Source: Hafnia alvei (GTDB lineage: Bacteria; Pseudomonadota; Gammaproteobacteria; Enterobacterales; Enterobacteriaceae). From it: a stretch of DNA of 64,000 bases. The position numbers and the translations under genes were made by a program. Under the pieces are notes generated by a model. The model made no database searches, was not told the origin of the DNA, and saw nothing but the letters and a program-made list of their open reading frames with translations. Shown here piece by piece: positions 1 through 13,743 of the stretch. Position 1 is the first letter of the stretch. Every line of letters starts with the position of its first letter. The DNA lies in the NCBI RefSeq assembly GCF_034424155.1, contig NZ_CP139992.1, forward strand, positions 1,132,012-1,196,011, in the 5' to 3' direction.

Positions 1-904
1 AGATTTTCATTGGACCGAAGAGCATTTTTTCATGGCCGTGTTTCATTACATCTGAAGCGAACTCAATGGCCTCAACAAACGGCTTTTTCACAAACGGAGG
101 GCCATAAGCGACTAGCAAGCGAATAGGGAAACTGTTTTCCCGCGTCATACGAATGTAGTTCGCGGTGAGTTCTGGATTGCTGAAATCGGTTAGTCCCATG
201 TCTGCTGCGCTGGTGCAACCAGCACGGAAAGCTTCTTGACCAAAATTACGGATCGCTTGTTCAGTGGTAAGTGCATCCCAGAAGCCATATTTGTCGAGAA
301 TCGGCCCCATCGCCGCGAACTCTACGAGCTCACCATGCAATGTGCCATCTTCATTTTTGACTACGCCTTCAATGGCGCTGTCATCAAAAATTCCACAGTC
401 ATGCAGAGCACAGGTGTTGGCCCCCATCAAATGGATGCTCATGTGGATCACTGCAACTGGACGGGTGGTGGAGACTTTATCCAGATGCTGGCGGCCAAGT
501 TTCTCACTGCCAAAATAAATGGGATCTACGCCCCAGGCGATCAGCGGCGCATGGGGATCGGTCATGGTGCGTTCGATGGCTTGTAACGCGGTGACCACTT
601 CGTCGAACGACCGGCAGCCTTGCCAGATTTTTCCCGTATAGTCAGGGCGATCGTAATATCCAACATATGGGAATTGCCACATACCGCCGCCGGTGGCGTG
701 GGAATGGGCCTCAATAAGCCCTGGCATCACAATTTTATTCGCAAAGGTGTTATCGAGCGTGTATTCGCCCCAGCCTTCCAGCTCTTCCAATGTGCCGACG
801 GCTAAAATTTTTCCATCACGAACGGCAACGTGTGAGGCTTCGGGCTGAGAAGGGCACATCGTGATAATTTTTTTTGCTGCGTATATTACGGTTTGGTTTG
901 TCAT
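1..904 (-). CDS. Amidohydrolase family protein (YtcJ-like), 3' end cut by window edge
   Basis: 301 residues are readable from an ATG at 904, and the gene runs off the left edge. The start of the chain has the beta-sandwich seen in amidohydrolases. It is followed by the metal-binding HxH motif (His67 and His69 in the stretch LIEAHSHATGG). The layout matches the amidohydrolase-3 / YtcJ branch, which are metal-dependent hydrolases of amide or related bonds; the substrate cannot be told from sequence. No signal peptide is visible, so it is probably cytoplasmic. It is transcribed away from a MocR-type regulator across 140 bp, the usual arrangement of such a regulator and its target gene. Confidence 0.8.
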   Translation of the reverse strand, partial: MTNQTVIYAAKKIITMCPSQPEASHVAVRDGKILAVGTLEELEGWGEYTLDNTFANKIVMPGLIEAHSHATGGGMWQFPYVGYYDRPDYTGKIWQGCRSFDEVVTALQAIERTMTDPHAPLIAWGVDPIYFGSEKLGRQHLDKVSTTRPVAVIHMSIHLMGANTCALHDCGIFDDSAIEGVVKNEDGTLHGELVEFAAMGPILDKYGFWDALTTEQAIRNFGQEAFRAGCTSAADMGLTDFSNPELTANYIRMTRENSFPIRLLVAYGPPFVKKPFVEAIEFASDVMKHGHEKMLFGPMKI

Positions 905-960
905 CAGATATTGGCCTGTAAATATTGAGCTAATCGGATCTGCCCTTTGTTTTAACCAAA

Positions 961-987
961 GCATAGGCAAATTTAATTTGGCTATGC
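961..987. promoter_or_regulatory. 27-bp near-perfect palindrome in divergent promoter
   Basis: The arms GCATAGgCAAATT and AATTTGgCTATGC meet around a central T, with one mismatched pair. The site lies between the divergent amidohydrolase and MocR genes. It is a plausible binding site for the MocR protein or another dimeric regulator; this is inference from position and symmetry. Confidence 0.5.
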
Positions 988-1044
988 TAGGAGGCTTATT
1001 GGTTGTATAAAAGAGCCAAAATGGTGTGATTTTAAGGTGCCAAT

Positions 1045-2523
1045 TTGTTGTCAAACTCATCCGCGTATTTGCAGCTTCAGCTCACAGGAATAAAACTTGA
1101 GGCAGGACGAAAACGCAGCCAGCAGTTGTATCTGTTGTTACGAGAGCTTATTGCCAGTGAGCCGCTATGTGGCGGCAGTAAGCTACCGGCAACGAGGGAG
1201 TTAGCGAAGATGCTAGGCGTTTCGCGCAATACCGTGATGAATGCCTATGAACGACTGTTTGCTGATGGATTTCTTGAAACCCGAGTGGGCGATGGTACCT
1301 ATATCACTTTAGCAGGCAGTGGCACTCGGGGGCAGGCCCAACCATCACCTCCCTTAAACCCGCCACTTCATGCAGGGCTCCGTCTGCCGATTGCACAGCA
1401 ATTTAACCGTCATATCGTGCATGACGGTTTGCCTTCAGCCTTTCGTATTGGGTTACCGGCGCTGGATTTGTTTCCCTTTGAAACTTGGTCCCGTTTACAG
1501 AACCGTTTTTGGCGTAGAGAACCGATTCAGCATATGGGGTATGGCGATCCTGCCGGTGATATACAGCTTCGAGAATTGATTGCCCACTATTTGCGAAGTG
1601 CACGCGGATTGGCGTGCGATCCTGCACAAATTCTAGTCACACTTGGGGCACAGCAAGCCATCATGGTGTCTGCGGCGATGTTGTTGAGGGCTGAAGATGA
1701 AGTTGTGATGGAAAACCCCTGCTATTGGGCTGCTGCTGGGGCATTCTCATGTTTAGGGGTGCACATTAACGCCGTAGGCGTTGATGACGATGGGCTACTA
1801 ACGCATCAGCTCGCGCAGATCCCTAAAGCTAAAATGGCCTATGTATGCCCCTCTTGCCAATATCCAACGGGGGTCACCATGTCATTACCCCGTCGATTAG
1901 AACTGCTGAATTGGGCAATAGAGCGAGAAGCATGGATTTTAGAGGATGATTATGACGGTGAGTATCGTTATAGCGGCACCCCGTTGATGCCATTGGCTGC
2001 ACTTGATCAAAGTAACCGCGTGATTTATATCGGTTCATTTTCTAAAGTCATGTACCCCGGATTACGTTTGGGCTACATGGTGGCACCTCCACAGTTGGTA
2101 TCACAGCTCACACTATTGCGCACGATGGCTAGTCGTCAGCCGCCGATCAACGATCAGCGGGTGATGGCTGATTTTATTGCTGAGGGTCACTTTCAGCCGC
2201 ATATTCGCCGGATGCGCAGGGCTGGTCAGCTACGGCGCGATGCGTTGCTAAAGTCATGGTGTCAGCACCTTAGCCATATAGGTTCAATGCCGGAGGTGGC
2301 ATCGGGTTTACACGTAACCATCCGGTTGCCCAATTTTGAACGCGAACAAACGCTGGTGGCGCAGGCCATGAGTGCGGGCATTGAGATAACCCCCTTAAGT
2401 TCGTTATGGCTGCCGGAGTCGGAAGAGAACGCTAACCACTACGGTCTTATTCTGGGGTTTGCGGGAGTGAGTGAGAGCGCCATCGAACGTGCTGTTTTGA
2501 AATTAAAAGATATTTGGCGCTAG
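1045..2523 (+). CDS. MocR/PdxR-type transcriptional regulator (GntR HTH + class I aminotransferase domain)
   Basis: A winged-helix GntR-type DNA-binding domain (about residues 20-85, with LPATRELAKMLGVSRNTV as the HTH) is joined to a fold-type I aminotransferase-like domain (about 125-490). The PLP-binding lysine lies in the SFSK motif at about residue 334. The length of 492 residues is typical of the MocR family, which use PLP or an amino-compound adduct as effector. No ATG fits. The start is TTG at 1045 or the next codon, TTG at 1048, behind an AAGGTG ribosome site. The likely target is the divergent amidohydrolase gene, and it may also control itself. Confidence 0.85.
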   Translation: MLSNSSAYLQLQLTGIKLEAGRKRSQQLYLLLRELIASEPLCGGSKLPATRELAKMLGVSRNTVMNAYERLFADGFLETRVGDGTYITLAGSGTRGQAQPSPPLNPPLHAGLRLPIAQQFNRHIVHDGLPSAFRIGLPALDLFPFETWSRLQNRFWRREPIQHMGYGDPAGDIQLRELIAHYLRSARGLACDPAQILVTLGAQQAIMVSAAMLLRAEDEVVMENPCYWAAAGAFSCLGVHINAVGVDDDGLLTHQLAQIPKAKMAYVCPSCQYPTGVTMSLPRRLELLNWAIEREAWILEDDYDGEYRYSGTPLMPLAALDQSNRVIYIGSFSKVMYPGLRLGYMVAPPQLVSQLTLLRTMASRQPPINDQRVMADFIAEGHFQPHIRRMRRAGQLRRDALLKSWCQHLSHIGSMPEVASGLHVTIRLPNFEREQTLVAQAMSAGIEITPLSSLWLPESEENANHYGLILGFAGVSESAIERAVLKLKDIWR

Positions 2524-2735
2524 AGTTTAATTCATGTCATTCATGATTCATCGATGGAAGCGATAACGAGAGTTGTCGTATGTTTTAACAAATTTCACCG
2601 CCTATCGTTGGTTTACAGGTTTTTTTTACCAATGAAATTTTTATCCAGTTGTAATTTAAAGCTTAAATGAATTTAGTCATACCTTTTATCCTAAACAAAT
2701 GTGACTTAGGCGTTGAGATCGTTTGTGGCAAATGA

Positions 2736-5830
<3,095 letters not shown>

Positions 5831-5872
5831 TTCGTTACTGAGCACGTTTTTTTAATTAAAAACGACTTCATT

Positions 5873-5903
5873 AAAAAACCCGCTCATGAGCGGGTTTTTT
5901 TTA
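5873..5903. terminator. Bidirectional intrinsic terminator between eno and ydcH-like gene
   Basis: The perfect hairpin CCCGCTCATGAGCGGG is flanked by an A run on the left and eight Ts on the right, so it can end transcription of eno on the plus strand and of the ydcH-like gene on the minus strand. Confidence 0.93.
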
Positions 5904-5944
5904 TTCGGTATTTTGTATGCAGAAGAAAACAACACGACTAACTA

Positions 5945-6172
5945 TCAGGTTGTTGCTTCATCTTCATACGATCGCAGGATTTTATAAAGCTCGTCTTTCA
6001 ATCTAAGCTTCTCTCGTTTCAATCCTGCAATTTGTTCATCAAACGGGGCTCCTGGCCGGTTTTCAGCCCTTCGGATCGTGTGATCCAACTGGTTGTGCTC
6101 ATGAAAGAGCGTGGCAAAACGGACGTCTTCTGTTTTCAGTCTTGAGATAAGATCTCGATACTCTGGGAACAT
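5945..6172 (-). CDS. ydcH: YdcH-type DUF465 small coiled-coil protein
   Basis: 75 residues of the DUF465/YdcH family, recognised by the conserved opening MFPEYRDLISRLK and by the ending KREKLRLKDELYKIL. The chain is highly charged and helical and probably forms a coiled coil. Its biochemical role is not established. ATG 6172 is preferred over the in-frame GTG at 6178 because the AAGGAG ribosome site is 5 nt from the ATG and almost touches the GTG. It converges on eno and shares its terminator. Confidence 0.9.
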   Translation of the reverse strand: MFPEYRDLISRLKTEDVRFATLFHEHNQLDHTIRRAENRPGAPFDEQIAGLKREKLRLKDELYKILRSYEDEATT

Positions 6173-6527
6173 ATGCACTCCTTTTTGTCAAAACCTAGAA
6201 GTACTATGCCACAAAAACTCTGCTTATTTTGTAATCGATATCTCAACGTGTTCGATAAAGCGTAAAGTTATGTCTTTATCACCGCCGTTTCTCCTCTCTT
6301 TTATGCCATCTAATTCCGTATAAAAAATAGTCTTTGCGTATCTTTATAAGATCTCTCACTAGAATTATGAGTCCCTGCAACAACTGATGCTTAATTGTGA
6401 CGTTAGATTGAATTTTTATGCTGGGAGTAAAATTTTATTCGCAATGGTATTGAGTTGGTATGCTTTGTTGTGTATTTTTATGCATTAAAACTGCATAAAT
6501 AAAATATCTTACGTCAGGGGAAAAGAC
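6173..6527. promoter_or_regulatory. AT-rich intergenic leader with ArgR-like tandem boxes before ABC operon
   Basis: No coding potential is visible in these 355 bases. At 6469-6486 there is a match of about 16 of the informative 18 positions to the ARG box consensus. A weaker copy sits at 6490-6507 after a 3-bp gap, which is the spacing known for tandem ArgR operators. A purine-rich ribosome site (CAGGGGAAAAG) lies just before the ATG at 6528. Control by arginine is inferred. Confidence 0.45.
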
Positions 6528-7295
6528 ATGTTGAAGAAAATGGTTTTGGCTGGCTGTTTTATGGCTGCAATGATGGGGAGCTCTTTTGCTGCACAACAAA
6601 CCTACGTTGTGGGCTCTGGTGGTACCTACCGTCCATTTGAGTTTGAAAATAGCCAGAAGCAATTGGAAGGTTTTGATATCGATATCATCAAAGCGGTCGC
6701 TAAGGCCGAAGGGTTTGATATCAAACTAGTCAATACGCCGTGGGAAGGCATTTTCGCCACGCTAAACTCAGGCGATCGCGACATTATTATTTCAGGCATC
6801 ACCATTACCGATAAGCGTCAGCAGATGGTCGACTTCTCCGCGCCTTATTTCCCTGCCGAACAATCTATCGTGGTACCGAATGGCTCAAAAGTAGATTCGG
6901 TTAATGCGCTGAAAGGACAGAAGGTTGGGGTGGTGAACTCCAGTACCGGCGACATCGTGGTGTCTGAGGTATTAGGCAAAAACAGCACTGATATTAAGCG
7001 TTTCGACAATACGCCGCTGATGCTGCAAGAGTTGTATGAGGATGGTCTAGGCGCGGCGGTTGGCGATGTGGGCGTGGTGAAGTACTACATTAAAAATCAT
7101 CCAGAGAAAGAATTCAAACTGGTTCCCGATAGCAAATTTGAACGCCAGTATTTTGGTATCGCCGTGGCAAAAGGCAACCAAGAATTACTCGGAAAAATTA
7201 ATGCCGGCCTGAAGAAAATTGTGGCCGACGGGACCTATGCCAAGATTTATACCCAATGGTTTGACGCGAACGTTCCAACGCTGCCTGAAAAGTAA
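6528..7295 (+). CDS. Periplasmic amino-acid-binding protein of polar amino acid ABC importer
   Basis: 255 residues with a Sec signal peptide (MLKKM, a hydrophobic stretch, cleavage near SSFA-AQ). A family 3 solute-binding domain follows, with the GTYRPFEF and EGFDIDI motifs typical of the GlnH/ArtJ/HisJ class. It captures a polar amino acid in the periplasm and delivers it to the permease encoded next. The exact ligand (glutamine, a basic amino acid or another) cannot be settled from sequence; the ArgR-like leader favours a basic or nitrogen-rich amino acid. It is first in a three-gene operon, with a 95-bp gap before the permease. Confidence 0.88.
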   Translation: MLKKMVLAGCFMAAMMGSSFAAQQTYVVGSGGTYRPFEFENSQKQLEGFDIDIIKAVAKAEGFDIKLVNTPWEGIFATLNSGDRDIIISGITITDKRQQMVDFSAPYFPAEQSIVVPNGSKVDSVNALKGQKVGVVNSSTGDIVVSEVLGKNSTDIKRFDNTPLMLQELYEDGLGAAVGDVGVVKYYIKNHPEKEFKLVPDSKFERQYFGIAVAKGNQELLGKINAGLKKIVADGTYAKIYTQWFDANVPTLPEK

Positions 7296-7390
7296 ACGCT
7301 GTGGGTTGCGCTTATGGACTGGGCGCAGCCGGTATAGCTGTTATAACTTGCTGTCATAAATAGAAAAAATGCAATAAACAGGAAAGTTGT

Positions 7391-8155
7391 ATGACCGGAT
7401 TCCGTTGGGAAATCATTCAGGAATATGCCCCGCTGTTTGCTGAAGGCGCGTGGATGACCATTAAATGCACCATTATCTGTGTGATTTTAGGCACGCTTTG
7501 GGGATTAACCTTAGGCTTAGGAAGAATGGCTAAGGCTGAAAATGGCCCGTGGCGCTTCGTGTTGCGTTATTTTGTACAATGGCCTGTCCGTGTCTACGTG
7601 AGCGCTTTCCGCGGCACACCGTTGTTTGTACAGATTATGGTGGTGCATTTTGCCCTTGTTCCTCTGTTGATAAACCCGCGCGACGGTGTTTTGGTGACGA
7701 GCGGGCTGATGTCCGTAGATTTTGCCCGTATGCTGCGCTCAGACTATGGCGCATTCCTCTCGTGTATTGTGGCGATTACGCTTAATGCTGGCGCTTATGT
7801 GTCCGAAATTTTCCGTGCGGGTATTCAATCTATCGATCACGGCCAAATGGAGGCCTCGCGCGCACTCGGCATGAGCTGGGGTAAAACCATGCGCAAAGTG
7901 ATTTTGCCGCAGGCGTTTCGCCGGATCCTCCCGCCGCTAGGAAATAACGCGATTGCTATCGTTAAAGACTCTTCACTGGCTTCCGCTATTGGCTTGGCCG
8001 ATCTTGCGTACGCTGCGCGTACCGTGTCTGGCGCATATGCGACTTACTGGGAACCCTACCTAACGATTTCAGTGATTTACTGGATGCTAACGTTCATCCT
8101 GTCGCTGCTGGTGCAACATATGGAAAAGAGGTTGAGCAAAAGTGATTCACGTTGA
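7391..8155 (+). CDS. Amino acid ABC transporter permease (HisM/GlnP family)
   Basis: 254 residues with about five membrane segments and the EAA loop that contacts the ATPase ([24 protein letters not shown]). The family is the His/Glu/Gln/Arg/opine permeases. Only one permease gene is present, so the channel is probably a homodimer, as in GlnP-type systems. An unusually long stretch between the second and third membrane segments (about residues 70-115) separates it from the shortest family members. Its stop overlaps the ATPase start by 14 nt. Confidence 0.9.
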   Translation: MTGFRWEIIQEYAPLFAEGAWMTIKCTIICVILGTLWGLTLGLGRMAKAENGPWRFVLRYFVQWPVRVYVSAFRGTPLFVQIMVVHFALVPLLINPRDGVLVTSGLMSVDFARMLRSDYGAFLSCIVAITLNAGAYVSEIFRAGIQSIDHGQMEASRALGMSWGKTMRKVILPQAFRRILPPLGNNAIAIVKDSSLASAIGLADLAYAARTVSGAYATYWEPYLTISVIYWMLTFILSLLVQHMEKRLSKSDSR

Positions 8156-8864
8156 TAATTTGCAGAAGCAATTTAGTGAAACGCACGTGCTGCGTGGGAT
8201 CTCTTGCGATATCAAACCACAGGAAGTGGTTTGCATTATTGGCCCGTCGGGATCGGGGAAAAGCACGTTTTTACGCTGCCTCAATGCTCTAGAAAAACCA
8301 GACGGCGGCGAAGTGTCGGTTAATGGTTTTGACGTTCATAACCCTAAAACAAATTTAAATAAAATGCGCGAAAGCGTTGGCATGGTGTTTCAGCGTTTTA
8401 ATCTGTTCCCCCATATGACGGTGTTAGACAATCTGATTATGGCACCGATGTCGGTGAAAGGGATGTCGCGTGCCGATGCGCTCAAGCGCGCTGAGGTTTT
8501 GCTAGATAAGGTGGGTCTGCTCGACAAAATTGATGCATGGCCTGCTAGTTTATCTGGCGGGCAGCAGCAGCGCGTGGCAATAGCACGTTCTATGGCGATG
8601 GATCCCTCGATTATTCTTTTTGATGAGCCGACGTCTGCGCTTGATCCTGAGCTGGTTGGCGAAGTGTTGGAAGTGATGAAGAAGCTGGCGCTGGAAGGAA
8701 TGACGATGGTGATCGTGACTCATGAAATGGGCTTTGCCCGTGAGGTTGCCGACCGTGTGGTATTTATCGACCAGGGTATTATTCAGGAAGAAGGTACGCC
8801 GGAGCAGATTTTCACCGCGCCAAAGAATCCACGCACGGCAGCATTTTTGAGTAAAGTTCTTTAG
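8142..8864 (+). CDS. Amino acid ABC transporter ATP-binding protein (GlnQ type)
   Basis: 240 residues, the usual length for GlnQ/HisP-type ATPases. Walker A is GPSGSGKST, the Q loop is [10 protein letters not shown], the signature is [14 protein letters not shown] and Walker B is [12 protein letters not shown]; the switch His is in VTHEMGF. It starts with GTG, overlapping the permease end, which suggests translational coupling. It powers import through the upstream permease and completes the operon. The downstream hairpin-rich repeat probably stops transcription. Confidence 0.95.
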   Translation: MIHVDNLQKQFSETHVLRGISCDIKPQEVVCIIGPSGSGKSTFLRCLNALEKPDGGEVSVNGFDVHNPKTNLNKMRESVGMVFQRFNLFPHMTVLDNLIMAPMSVKGMSRADALKRAEVLLDKVGLLDKIDAWPASLSGGQQQRVAIARSMAMDPSIILFDEPTSALDPELVGEVLEVMKKLALEGMTMVIVTHEMGFAREVADRVVFIDQGIIQEEGTPEQIFTAPKNPRTAAFLSKVL

Positions 8865-8867
8865 ACA

Positions 8868-8972
8868 GACCCCACCCTAACCCTCCCCTTGGCAGGGGAG
8901 GGAACCGATTAGTGATGCCTGCATTAACTCGCTCTGCTCCTCCCCTGCGAAGGGGGAGGCTAGGTGGAGATA
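8868..8972. repeat. About 100-bp inverted-repeat element (REP/MITE-like) between convergent genes
   Basis: Two G+C hairpins lie at 8881-8902 (nine-base stem CCCTCCCCT) and at about 8939-8959 (CCTCCCC with GGGGGAGG). They sit inside outer imperfect inverted repeats (CCACCCTAACCCTCCCC against the complement of GGGGAGGCTAGGTGG). It fills the gap between the ATPase and permease genes and could act as a bidirectional terminator. The form matches dispersed palindromic repeats of enterobacterial genomes. Confidence 0.7.
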
Positions 8973-8984
8973 TTAGCTGATGAG

Positions 8985-10418
8985 CTACACATCCGCCTCA
9001 GTTTCAGCATTAAAACCATTCACAGATTGACCTTTCGGTTTTCTCACCCAAATCCACCATGCCAACGTCAGCAGCGCCATCCACACCACACCTACGGCGA
9101 GAGCAACTCGGCTGTCTTCAAAATATCCGAGCAGCGCAATAACGAAGGCCATGAAGATGATGGTTAACGCTGGCGCTAACGGCCAGAACGGTACGGGAAA
9201 TTTCAGCGTGGCGACTTCTTCTTTGCTCATCTGGCGGCGCATAGCAACCTGAGAAAGCAGGATCATCAGCCATACCCACACTGTGGCAAAGGTAGCGATA
9301 GAGGCAATAATCAAGAAGACTTTTTCTGGAATCAGATAGTTCAACACCACGCCCGTGAGCAGTGCAATCGCCATCACCAGAACCGTCATCCATGGCACGC
9401 CGCCCGCGGTTAATTTGGTAAAGCACTGAGGCGCTTGCCCATCTTTTGCCATGCCATACATCATGCGACCAGCGCCAAAAATGTCGCTGTTGATGGCCGA
9501 TATTGCCGCGGTGATGACCACTACGTTGAGGACGTGAGCGGCAGAACTGATACCCAGACTTTTAAAGATTTCAACGAACGGGCTGCCATGCTGACCAATG
9601 CTGTTCCATGGATAAATCGCCATTAATACCATCAGCGTGAGGACATAAAACAGCAAAATACGCACTGGAACTGTATTGATGGCTTTAGGGATTACCTTGG
9701 CCGGATCGCGGGCTTCGCTCGCCGTTACGCCGATAATTTCTATCCCACCGAAGGCAAACATCACCACCGCTAGCGAAGCGATGACGCCGGTAATGCCGTT
9801 TGGCATAAATCCGCCGTGCTGCCACAGATTACTAAAACCCGTTGCCTGTTCATGCTGACCGAAACCAAACATCATAATGGCGCCGCCGCCGACGATCATG
9901 GCGATAATCGCGACCACTTTAATCAGCGAGAGCCAAAACTCCATTTCGCCAAATACTTTAACGCTGCACAGGTTTAACGCACCGATAAAGCACACGATAC
10001 TGAGCACCCAAATCCATTGGGAAACATCGGGGAACCAGAGGCCCATGTAGATGCCGAAGGCCGTGACGTCAGCCATGCCGACAATCACCATTTCAAAAGT
10101 ATATGTCCACCCGGTGATGAAACCGGCTAAGGGGCCAAGATAGCGGCTGGCATAGTGACCGAAAGAGCCGGATACCGGCTGATGTACCGCCATTTCCCCC
10201 AGCGCGCGCATCACCATGAAAACAGCGAGCCCGCCCACTAAGTAGGCTAATAAAACCGCGGGGCCGGCGAGTTGTATCGCGCCCGCAGAGCCGTAAAACA
10301 GACCGGTGCCGATGGCAGATCCTAAGGCTAGAAAACGAATGTGGCGTGCGTTCAGACCACGTTTGAGGTGCGAGGTGTTGTGCGGTTGCAGGGGCGATGT
10401 TTCATTATTATTTTGCAT
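8985..10418 (-). CDS. APC-family amino acid permease (ProY/HutT-like), likely histidine uptake
   Basis: 477 residues with twelve predicted membrane spans and the AAT-family signature near the N-terminus ([20 protein letters not shown]). It closely resembles E. coli ProY in sequence. It follows hutH by 101 bp on the same strand, so it probably belongs to the hut operon and brings histidine in by proton symport, the role of HutT permeases in other bacteria. That substrate is inferred from context; ProY-like proline transport is the alternative. Its end converges on the ABC ATPase gene. Confidence 0.85.
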   Translation of the reverse strand: MQNNNETSPLQPHNTSHLKRGLNARHIRFLALGSAIGTGLFYGSAGAIQLAGPAVLLAYLVGGLAVFMVMRALGEMAVHQPVSGSFGHYASRYLGPLAGFITGWTYTFEMVIVGMADVTAFGIYMGLWFPDVSQWIWVLSIVCFIGALNLCSVKVFGEMEFWLSLIKVVAIIAMIVGGGAIMMFGFGQHEQATGFSNLWQHGGFMPNGITGVIASLAVVMFAFGGIEIIGVTASEARDPAKVIPKAINTVPVRILLFYVLTLMVLMAIYPWNSIGQHGSPFVEIFKSLGISSAAHVLNVVVITAAISAINSDIFGAGRMMYGMAKDGQAPQCFTKLTAGGVPWMTVLVMAIALLTGVVLNYLIPEKVFLIIASIATFATVWVWLMILLSQVAMRRQMSKEEVATLKFPVPFWPLAPALTIIFMAFVIALLGYFEDSRVALAVGVVWMALLTLAWWIWVRKPKGQSVNGFNAETEADV

Positions 10419-10519
10419 GTTTTATCCCGTCATATTGGTCGGCAGGTACAGATTACCGACGCAGGGTATAGAATATATACCCCGCGTGCTCTTACTTTTT
10501 GCAGATAATGAGAGAGGAC

Positions 10520-12055
10520 TTAGGCTTGGCTAGGCAGCAGCGCGCTAGGAATGAGCGCTTTGAGCTGACCGGAACCTAATAGCTGGCTGGCGGCTTCAAT
10601 GTCGGGGGCGAAGAAACGATCCTTGTCGTAATAAGCCACGCTTTCGCGTAACAGCTGACGTGCTTGTTCTAACCGTGGGCTGGTTTTTAAACCGTTGCGG
10701 AAATCTAACCCTTGGCAGGCAGAAAGCCATTCAATAGCCAGAATCCCACGCACGTTTTCTGCCATTTCCCAGAGTCGACGACCGGCTGCCGGTGCCATCG
10801 ATACATGGTCTTCCTGATTAGCAGAAGTCGGTAAACTATCAACGCTGGAAGGATGCGCGAGGGCTTTGTTTTCGCTGGCTAGCGCGGCCGCAGTGACCTG
10901 AGCAATCATAAAGCCAGAGTTAACGCCGCCGTTGTTCACCAAGAATGGCGGCAGCTGTGACATATGCTTATCCATCATCAGCGAGGTTCGGCGTTCAGAC
11001 AGCGCACCGATTTCAGCTAACGCCAGCGCCAGATTATCCGCCGCCATGGCCACTGGCTCGGCGTGGAAGTTTCCGCCAGAGACCACGTCATTTTGCTCAG
11101 CGAAGACCAGCGGGTTATCGGAAACCGCGTTAGCTTCAATTTCTAATACCGCAGCGGCCTGACGGATTTGCGTTAAGCAAGCTCCCATCACCTGTGGCTG
11201 GCAGCGCAAGGAGTAGGGGTCTTGCACTTTTCCGCAGTTGTGATGGGAATCCGACACTTCGCTGCGTTCACCGAGCAGATGGCGGTAGGCTGCGGCGCTG
11301 TCGATTTGGCCAATTTGCCCACGCACGTCGTGAATACGGGCGTCAAACGGGCTGCGTGAACCCAGCACGGCTTCAACGGTTAAACCGCCGCACACTAACG
11401 CAGAGGCATACATATCTTCTGCGTCGAAAAGGCCACGTAGCGCATAGGCGGTTGAAACCTGTGTGCCATTAAGTAGCGCCAACCCTTCTTTGGCTGCCAG
11501 TTGAATCGGCTTCAAACCGGCTTTCTCCAGCGCCTGCGTGGCGGGTAGCCATTCACCTTGATAGCGTGCCTGGCCTTCACCCAGCAGCACCAGACTCATG
11601 TGCGCCAGCGGGGCTAAATCCCCCGAAGCGCCGACGGAGCCTTTTACCGGAATATGTGGATACACTTCGGCATTCACCAAGGCAATCAACGCGTCCAGCA
11701 CTTCTTCACGAATCCCCGAGAAGCCACGCGCTAGGCTATTGATTTTCATCACCATGATTAAGCGTACGATCGCGTCATCGTTAGCGCTGCCTACACCCGC
11801 CGCATGTGAAAGTACGATGGAACGCTGAAGGTTTTCTAAATCGCAGGTTTCAATACGTGTTGAAGCTAGCAGGCCAAAACCGGTGTTGATGCCGTAGGCG
11901 GTACGGCCTTCGGCTACGATACGCTCAACGCAGGCCACGCTTTGACGAATTGGCTCACGCGCGCTGCTGTGCAGTTGAATATGCACCGGATGATGATAGA
12001 TTTCACGCAACTGGCTAAGGGTAATTTTTCCTGGCTGAAGCATTAATTCGTACAT
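10520..12055 (-). CDS. hutH: Histidine ammonia-lyase
   Basis: First enzyme of histidine degradation: histidine to trans-urocanate plus ammonia. 511 residues, the usual length. The Ala-Ser-Gly triad at residues 143-145 ([12 protein letters not shown]) cyclises to the MIO cofactor. Other family blocks seen are YGINTGFG and the late [11 protein letters not shown] 12055 was chosen over an in-frame start 20 codons upstream, since it overlaps the hutU stop as TAATG (translational coupling) and gives the normal length. Cytoplasmic homotetramer in the family. Confidence 0.97.
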   Translation of the reverse strand: MYELMLQPGKITLSQLREIYHHPVHIQLHSSAREPIRQSVACVERIVAEGRTAYGINTGFGLLASTRIETCDLENLQRSIVLSHAAGVGSANDDAIVRLIMVMKINSLARGFSGIREEVLDALIALVNAEVYPHIPVKGSVGASGDLAPLAHMSLVLLGEGQARYQGEWLPATQALEKAGLKPIQLAAKEGLALLNGTQVSTAYALRGLFDAEDMYASALVCGGLTVEAVLGSRSPFDARIHDVRGQIGQIDSAAAYRHLLGERSEVSDSHHNCGKVQDPYSLRCQPQVMGACLTQIRQAAAVLEIEANAVSDNPLVFAEQNDVVSGGNFHAEPVAMAADNLALALAEIGALSERRTSLMMDKHMSQLPPFLVNNGGVNSGFMIAQVTAAALASENKALAHPSSVDSLPTSANQEDHVSMAPAAGRRLWEMAENVRGILAIEWLSACQGLDFRNGLKTSPRLEQARQLLRESVAYYDKDRFFAPDIEAASQLLGSGQLKALIPSALLPSQA

Positions 12056-13743
12056 TATTTTTTCCCCTGAGCGGAGGTAATCATTGGCAGGTTTAATCCC
12101 TGCTCGTGTGCGCATTCAATGGCGATCTCATAGCCAGCATCCGCATGACGCATCACGCCGGTAGCGGGATCGTTGTGCAGTACGCGGGCGATGCGTTCAG
12201 CGGCTTCATCGGTGCCATCACACACGATAACCATGCCAGAGTGCTGAGAGAAGCCCATTCCCACGCCGCCGCCGTGATGCAGTGAAACCCATGTTGCTCC
12301 GCTGGCGGTGTTTAATAATGCGTTCAGCAGTGGCCAGTCGGATACGGCGTCCGACCCATCTTGCATGGATTCTGTTTCGCGGTTTGGGCTGGCAACCGAG
12401 CCTGAGTCTAAGTGGTCGCGACCTATCACAATAGGGGCAGATAGCGCGCCGCTGCGAACCATTTCATTGAAAGCTAAACCTAACTTAGCGCGCTGGCCTA
12501 AACCAACCCAGCAAATACGCGCTGGCAGCCCTTGGAAATGAATGCGCTCACGCGCCATATCCAGCCAGTGATGCAGGTGTTCATCGTCAGGAATAAGTTC
12601 TTTAACCATGGCATCGGTTTTGAAGATATCTTCAGGATCGCCTGACAATGCCGCCCAGCGGAACGGACCTACGCCACGGCAGAACAGTGGGCGAATATAA
12701 GCAGGGACAAAACCAGGGAAATCGAAAGCGTGAGTCACGCCCATCTCTTTGGCCATCTGGCGGATGTTGTTGCCGTAGTCAAAGGTAGGAATGCCCATCT
12801 TTTGGAACGCTAGCATGGCTTCAACGTGCTCAGCCATGGACTCTTTAGCGGCATTCACCACGAATGCAGGCTCGGCCAGCGCTCGCTCGCGATATGATTC
12901 CCATGTCCAGCCTTTCGGTAAATAGCCATTGAGTGGGTCGTGCGCGCTGGTTTGGTCAGTCACCATGTCTGGGCGTACGTCGCGACGAACTAATTCAGGC
13001 AGAATTTCTGCCGCATTGCCGCACAGAGCAATAGAGATAGCTTTGCCCGCCTCGGTATAACGTTTGATACGTGCCAGCGCGTCATCCAGATCGGTTGCCT
13101 GTTCGTCGACGTAGCCCGTTTTCAGACGAAAATCGATACGGCTTTGCTGGCATTCGATGTTTAATGAGGTCAGCCCAGCCATGGTTGCGGCTAACGGCTG
13201 AGCGCCACCCATGCCGCCTAAGCCTGCGGTCAGAACCCAACGACCGGTCAGATCGCCGTTGTAGTGTTGGCGGCCTGCTTCCACAAACGTTTCATAGGTA
13301 CCCTGAACGATGCCTTGGCTACCGATGTAAATCCAGCTGCCCGCGGTCATTTGGCCGTACATAGCCAAGCCTTTGGCATCGAGCTCATTGAAGTGTTCCC
13401 ACGTTGCCCAGTGTGGTACCAGATTGGAGTTAGCAATCAATACGCGCGGTGCATTGCTGTGGGTTTTGAATACGCCAACGGGTTTGCCAGATTGCACCAG
13501 CAGAGTTTCGTCGTCGTTTAAATTTTTCAGTGTTTCAACGATTTTGTCGTAGCACTCCCAGTTGCGTGCAGCGCGCCCGATGCCGCCATAAACCACTAAT
13601 TCATGAGGGTTTTCTGCCACTTCAGGATCGAGATTATTCATCAGCATGCGCAACGGCGCTTCGGTCTGCCAGCTTTTGGCATTGAGTTGAGTACCACGCG
13701 GGGCGCGGATGTCGATTTCACGCAGTCGGTTTGGAAGAGTCAC
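12055..13743 (-). CDS. hutU: Urocanate hydratase
   Basis: Second enzyme of histidine degradation: urocanate to imidazolone propionate, using tightly bound NAD as electrophile. 562 residues, close to the usual length. Visible family blocks include the NAD-binding stretch ending [25 protein letters not shown], the [11 protein letters not shown] region with the catalytic Cys, and [15 protein letters not shown] near the C-terminus. It is first in the hutU-hutH-permease unit. The leader holds palindromic operators. hutI, hutG and the repressor gene hutC are not in the window. Confidence 0.97.
   Translation of the reverse strand: MTLPNRLREIDIRAPRGTQLNAKSWQTEAPLRMLMNNLDPEVAENPHELVVYGGIGRAARNWECYDKIVETLKNLNDDETLLVQSGKPVGVFKTHSNAPRVLIANSNLVPHWATWEHFNELDAKGLAMYGQMTAGSWIYIGSQGIVQGTYETFVEAGRQHYNGDLTGRWVLTAGLGGMGGAQPLAATMAGLTSLNIECQQSRIDFRLKTGYVDEQATDLDDALARIKRYTEAGKAISIALCGNAAEILPELVRRDVRPDMVTDQTSAHDPLNGYLPKGWTWESYRERALAEPAFVVNAAKESMAEHVEAMLAFQKMGIPTFDYGNNIRQMAKEMGVTHAFDFPGFVPAYIRPLFCRGVGPFRWAALSGDPEDIFKTDAMVKELIPDDEHLHHWLDMARERIHFQGLPARICWVGLGQRAKLGLAFNEMVRSGALSAPIVIGRDHLDSGSVASPNRETESMQDGSDAVSDWPLLNALLNTASGATWVSLHHGGGVGMGFSQHSGMVIVCDGTDEAAERIARVLHNDPATGVMRHADAGYEIAIECAHEQGLNLPMITSAQGKK

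Noticed and set aside
236-805. Plus-strand frames in the first 0.8 kb
   Set aside because: They lie opposite the amidohydrolase gene, whose protein is continuous and family-typical on the minus strand.
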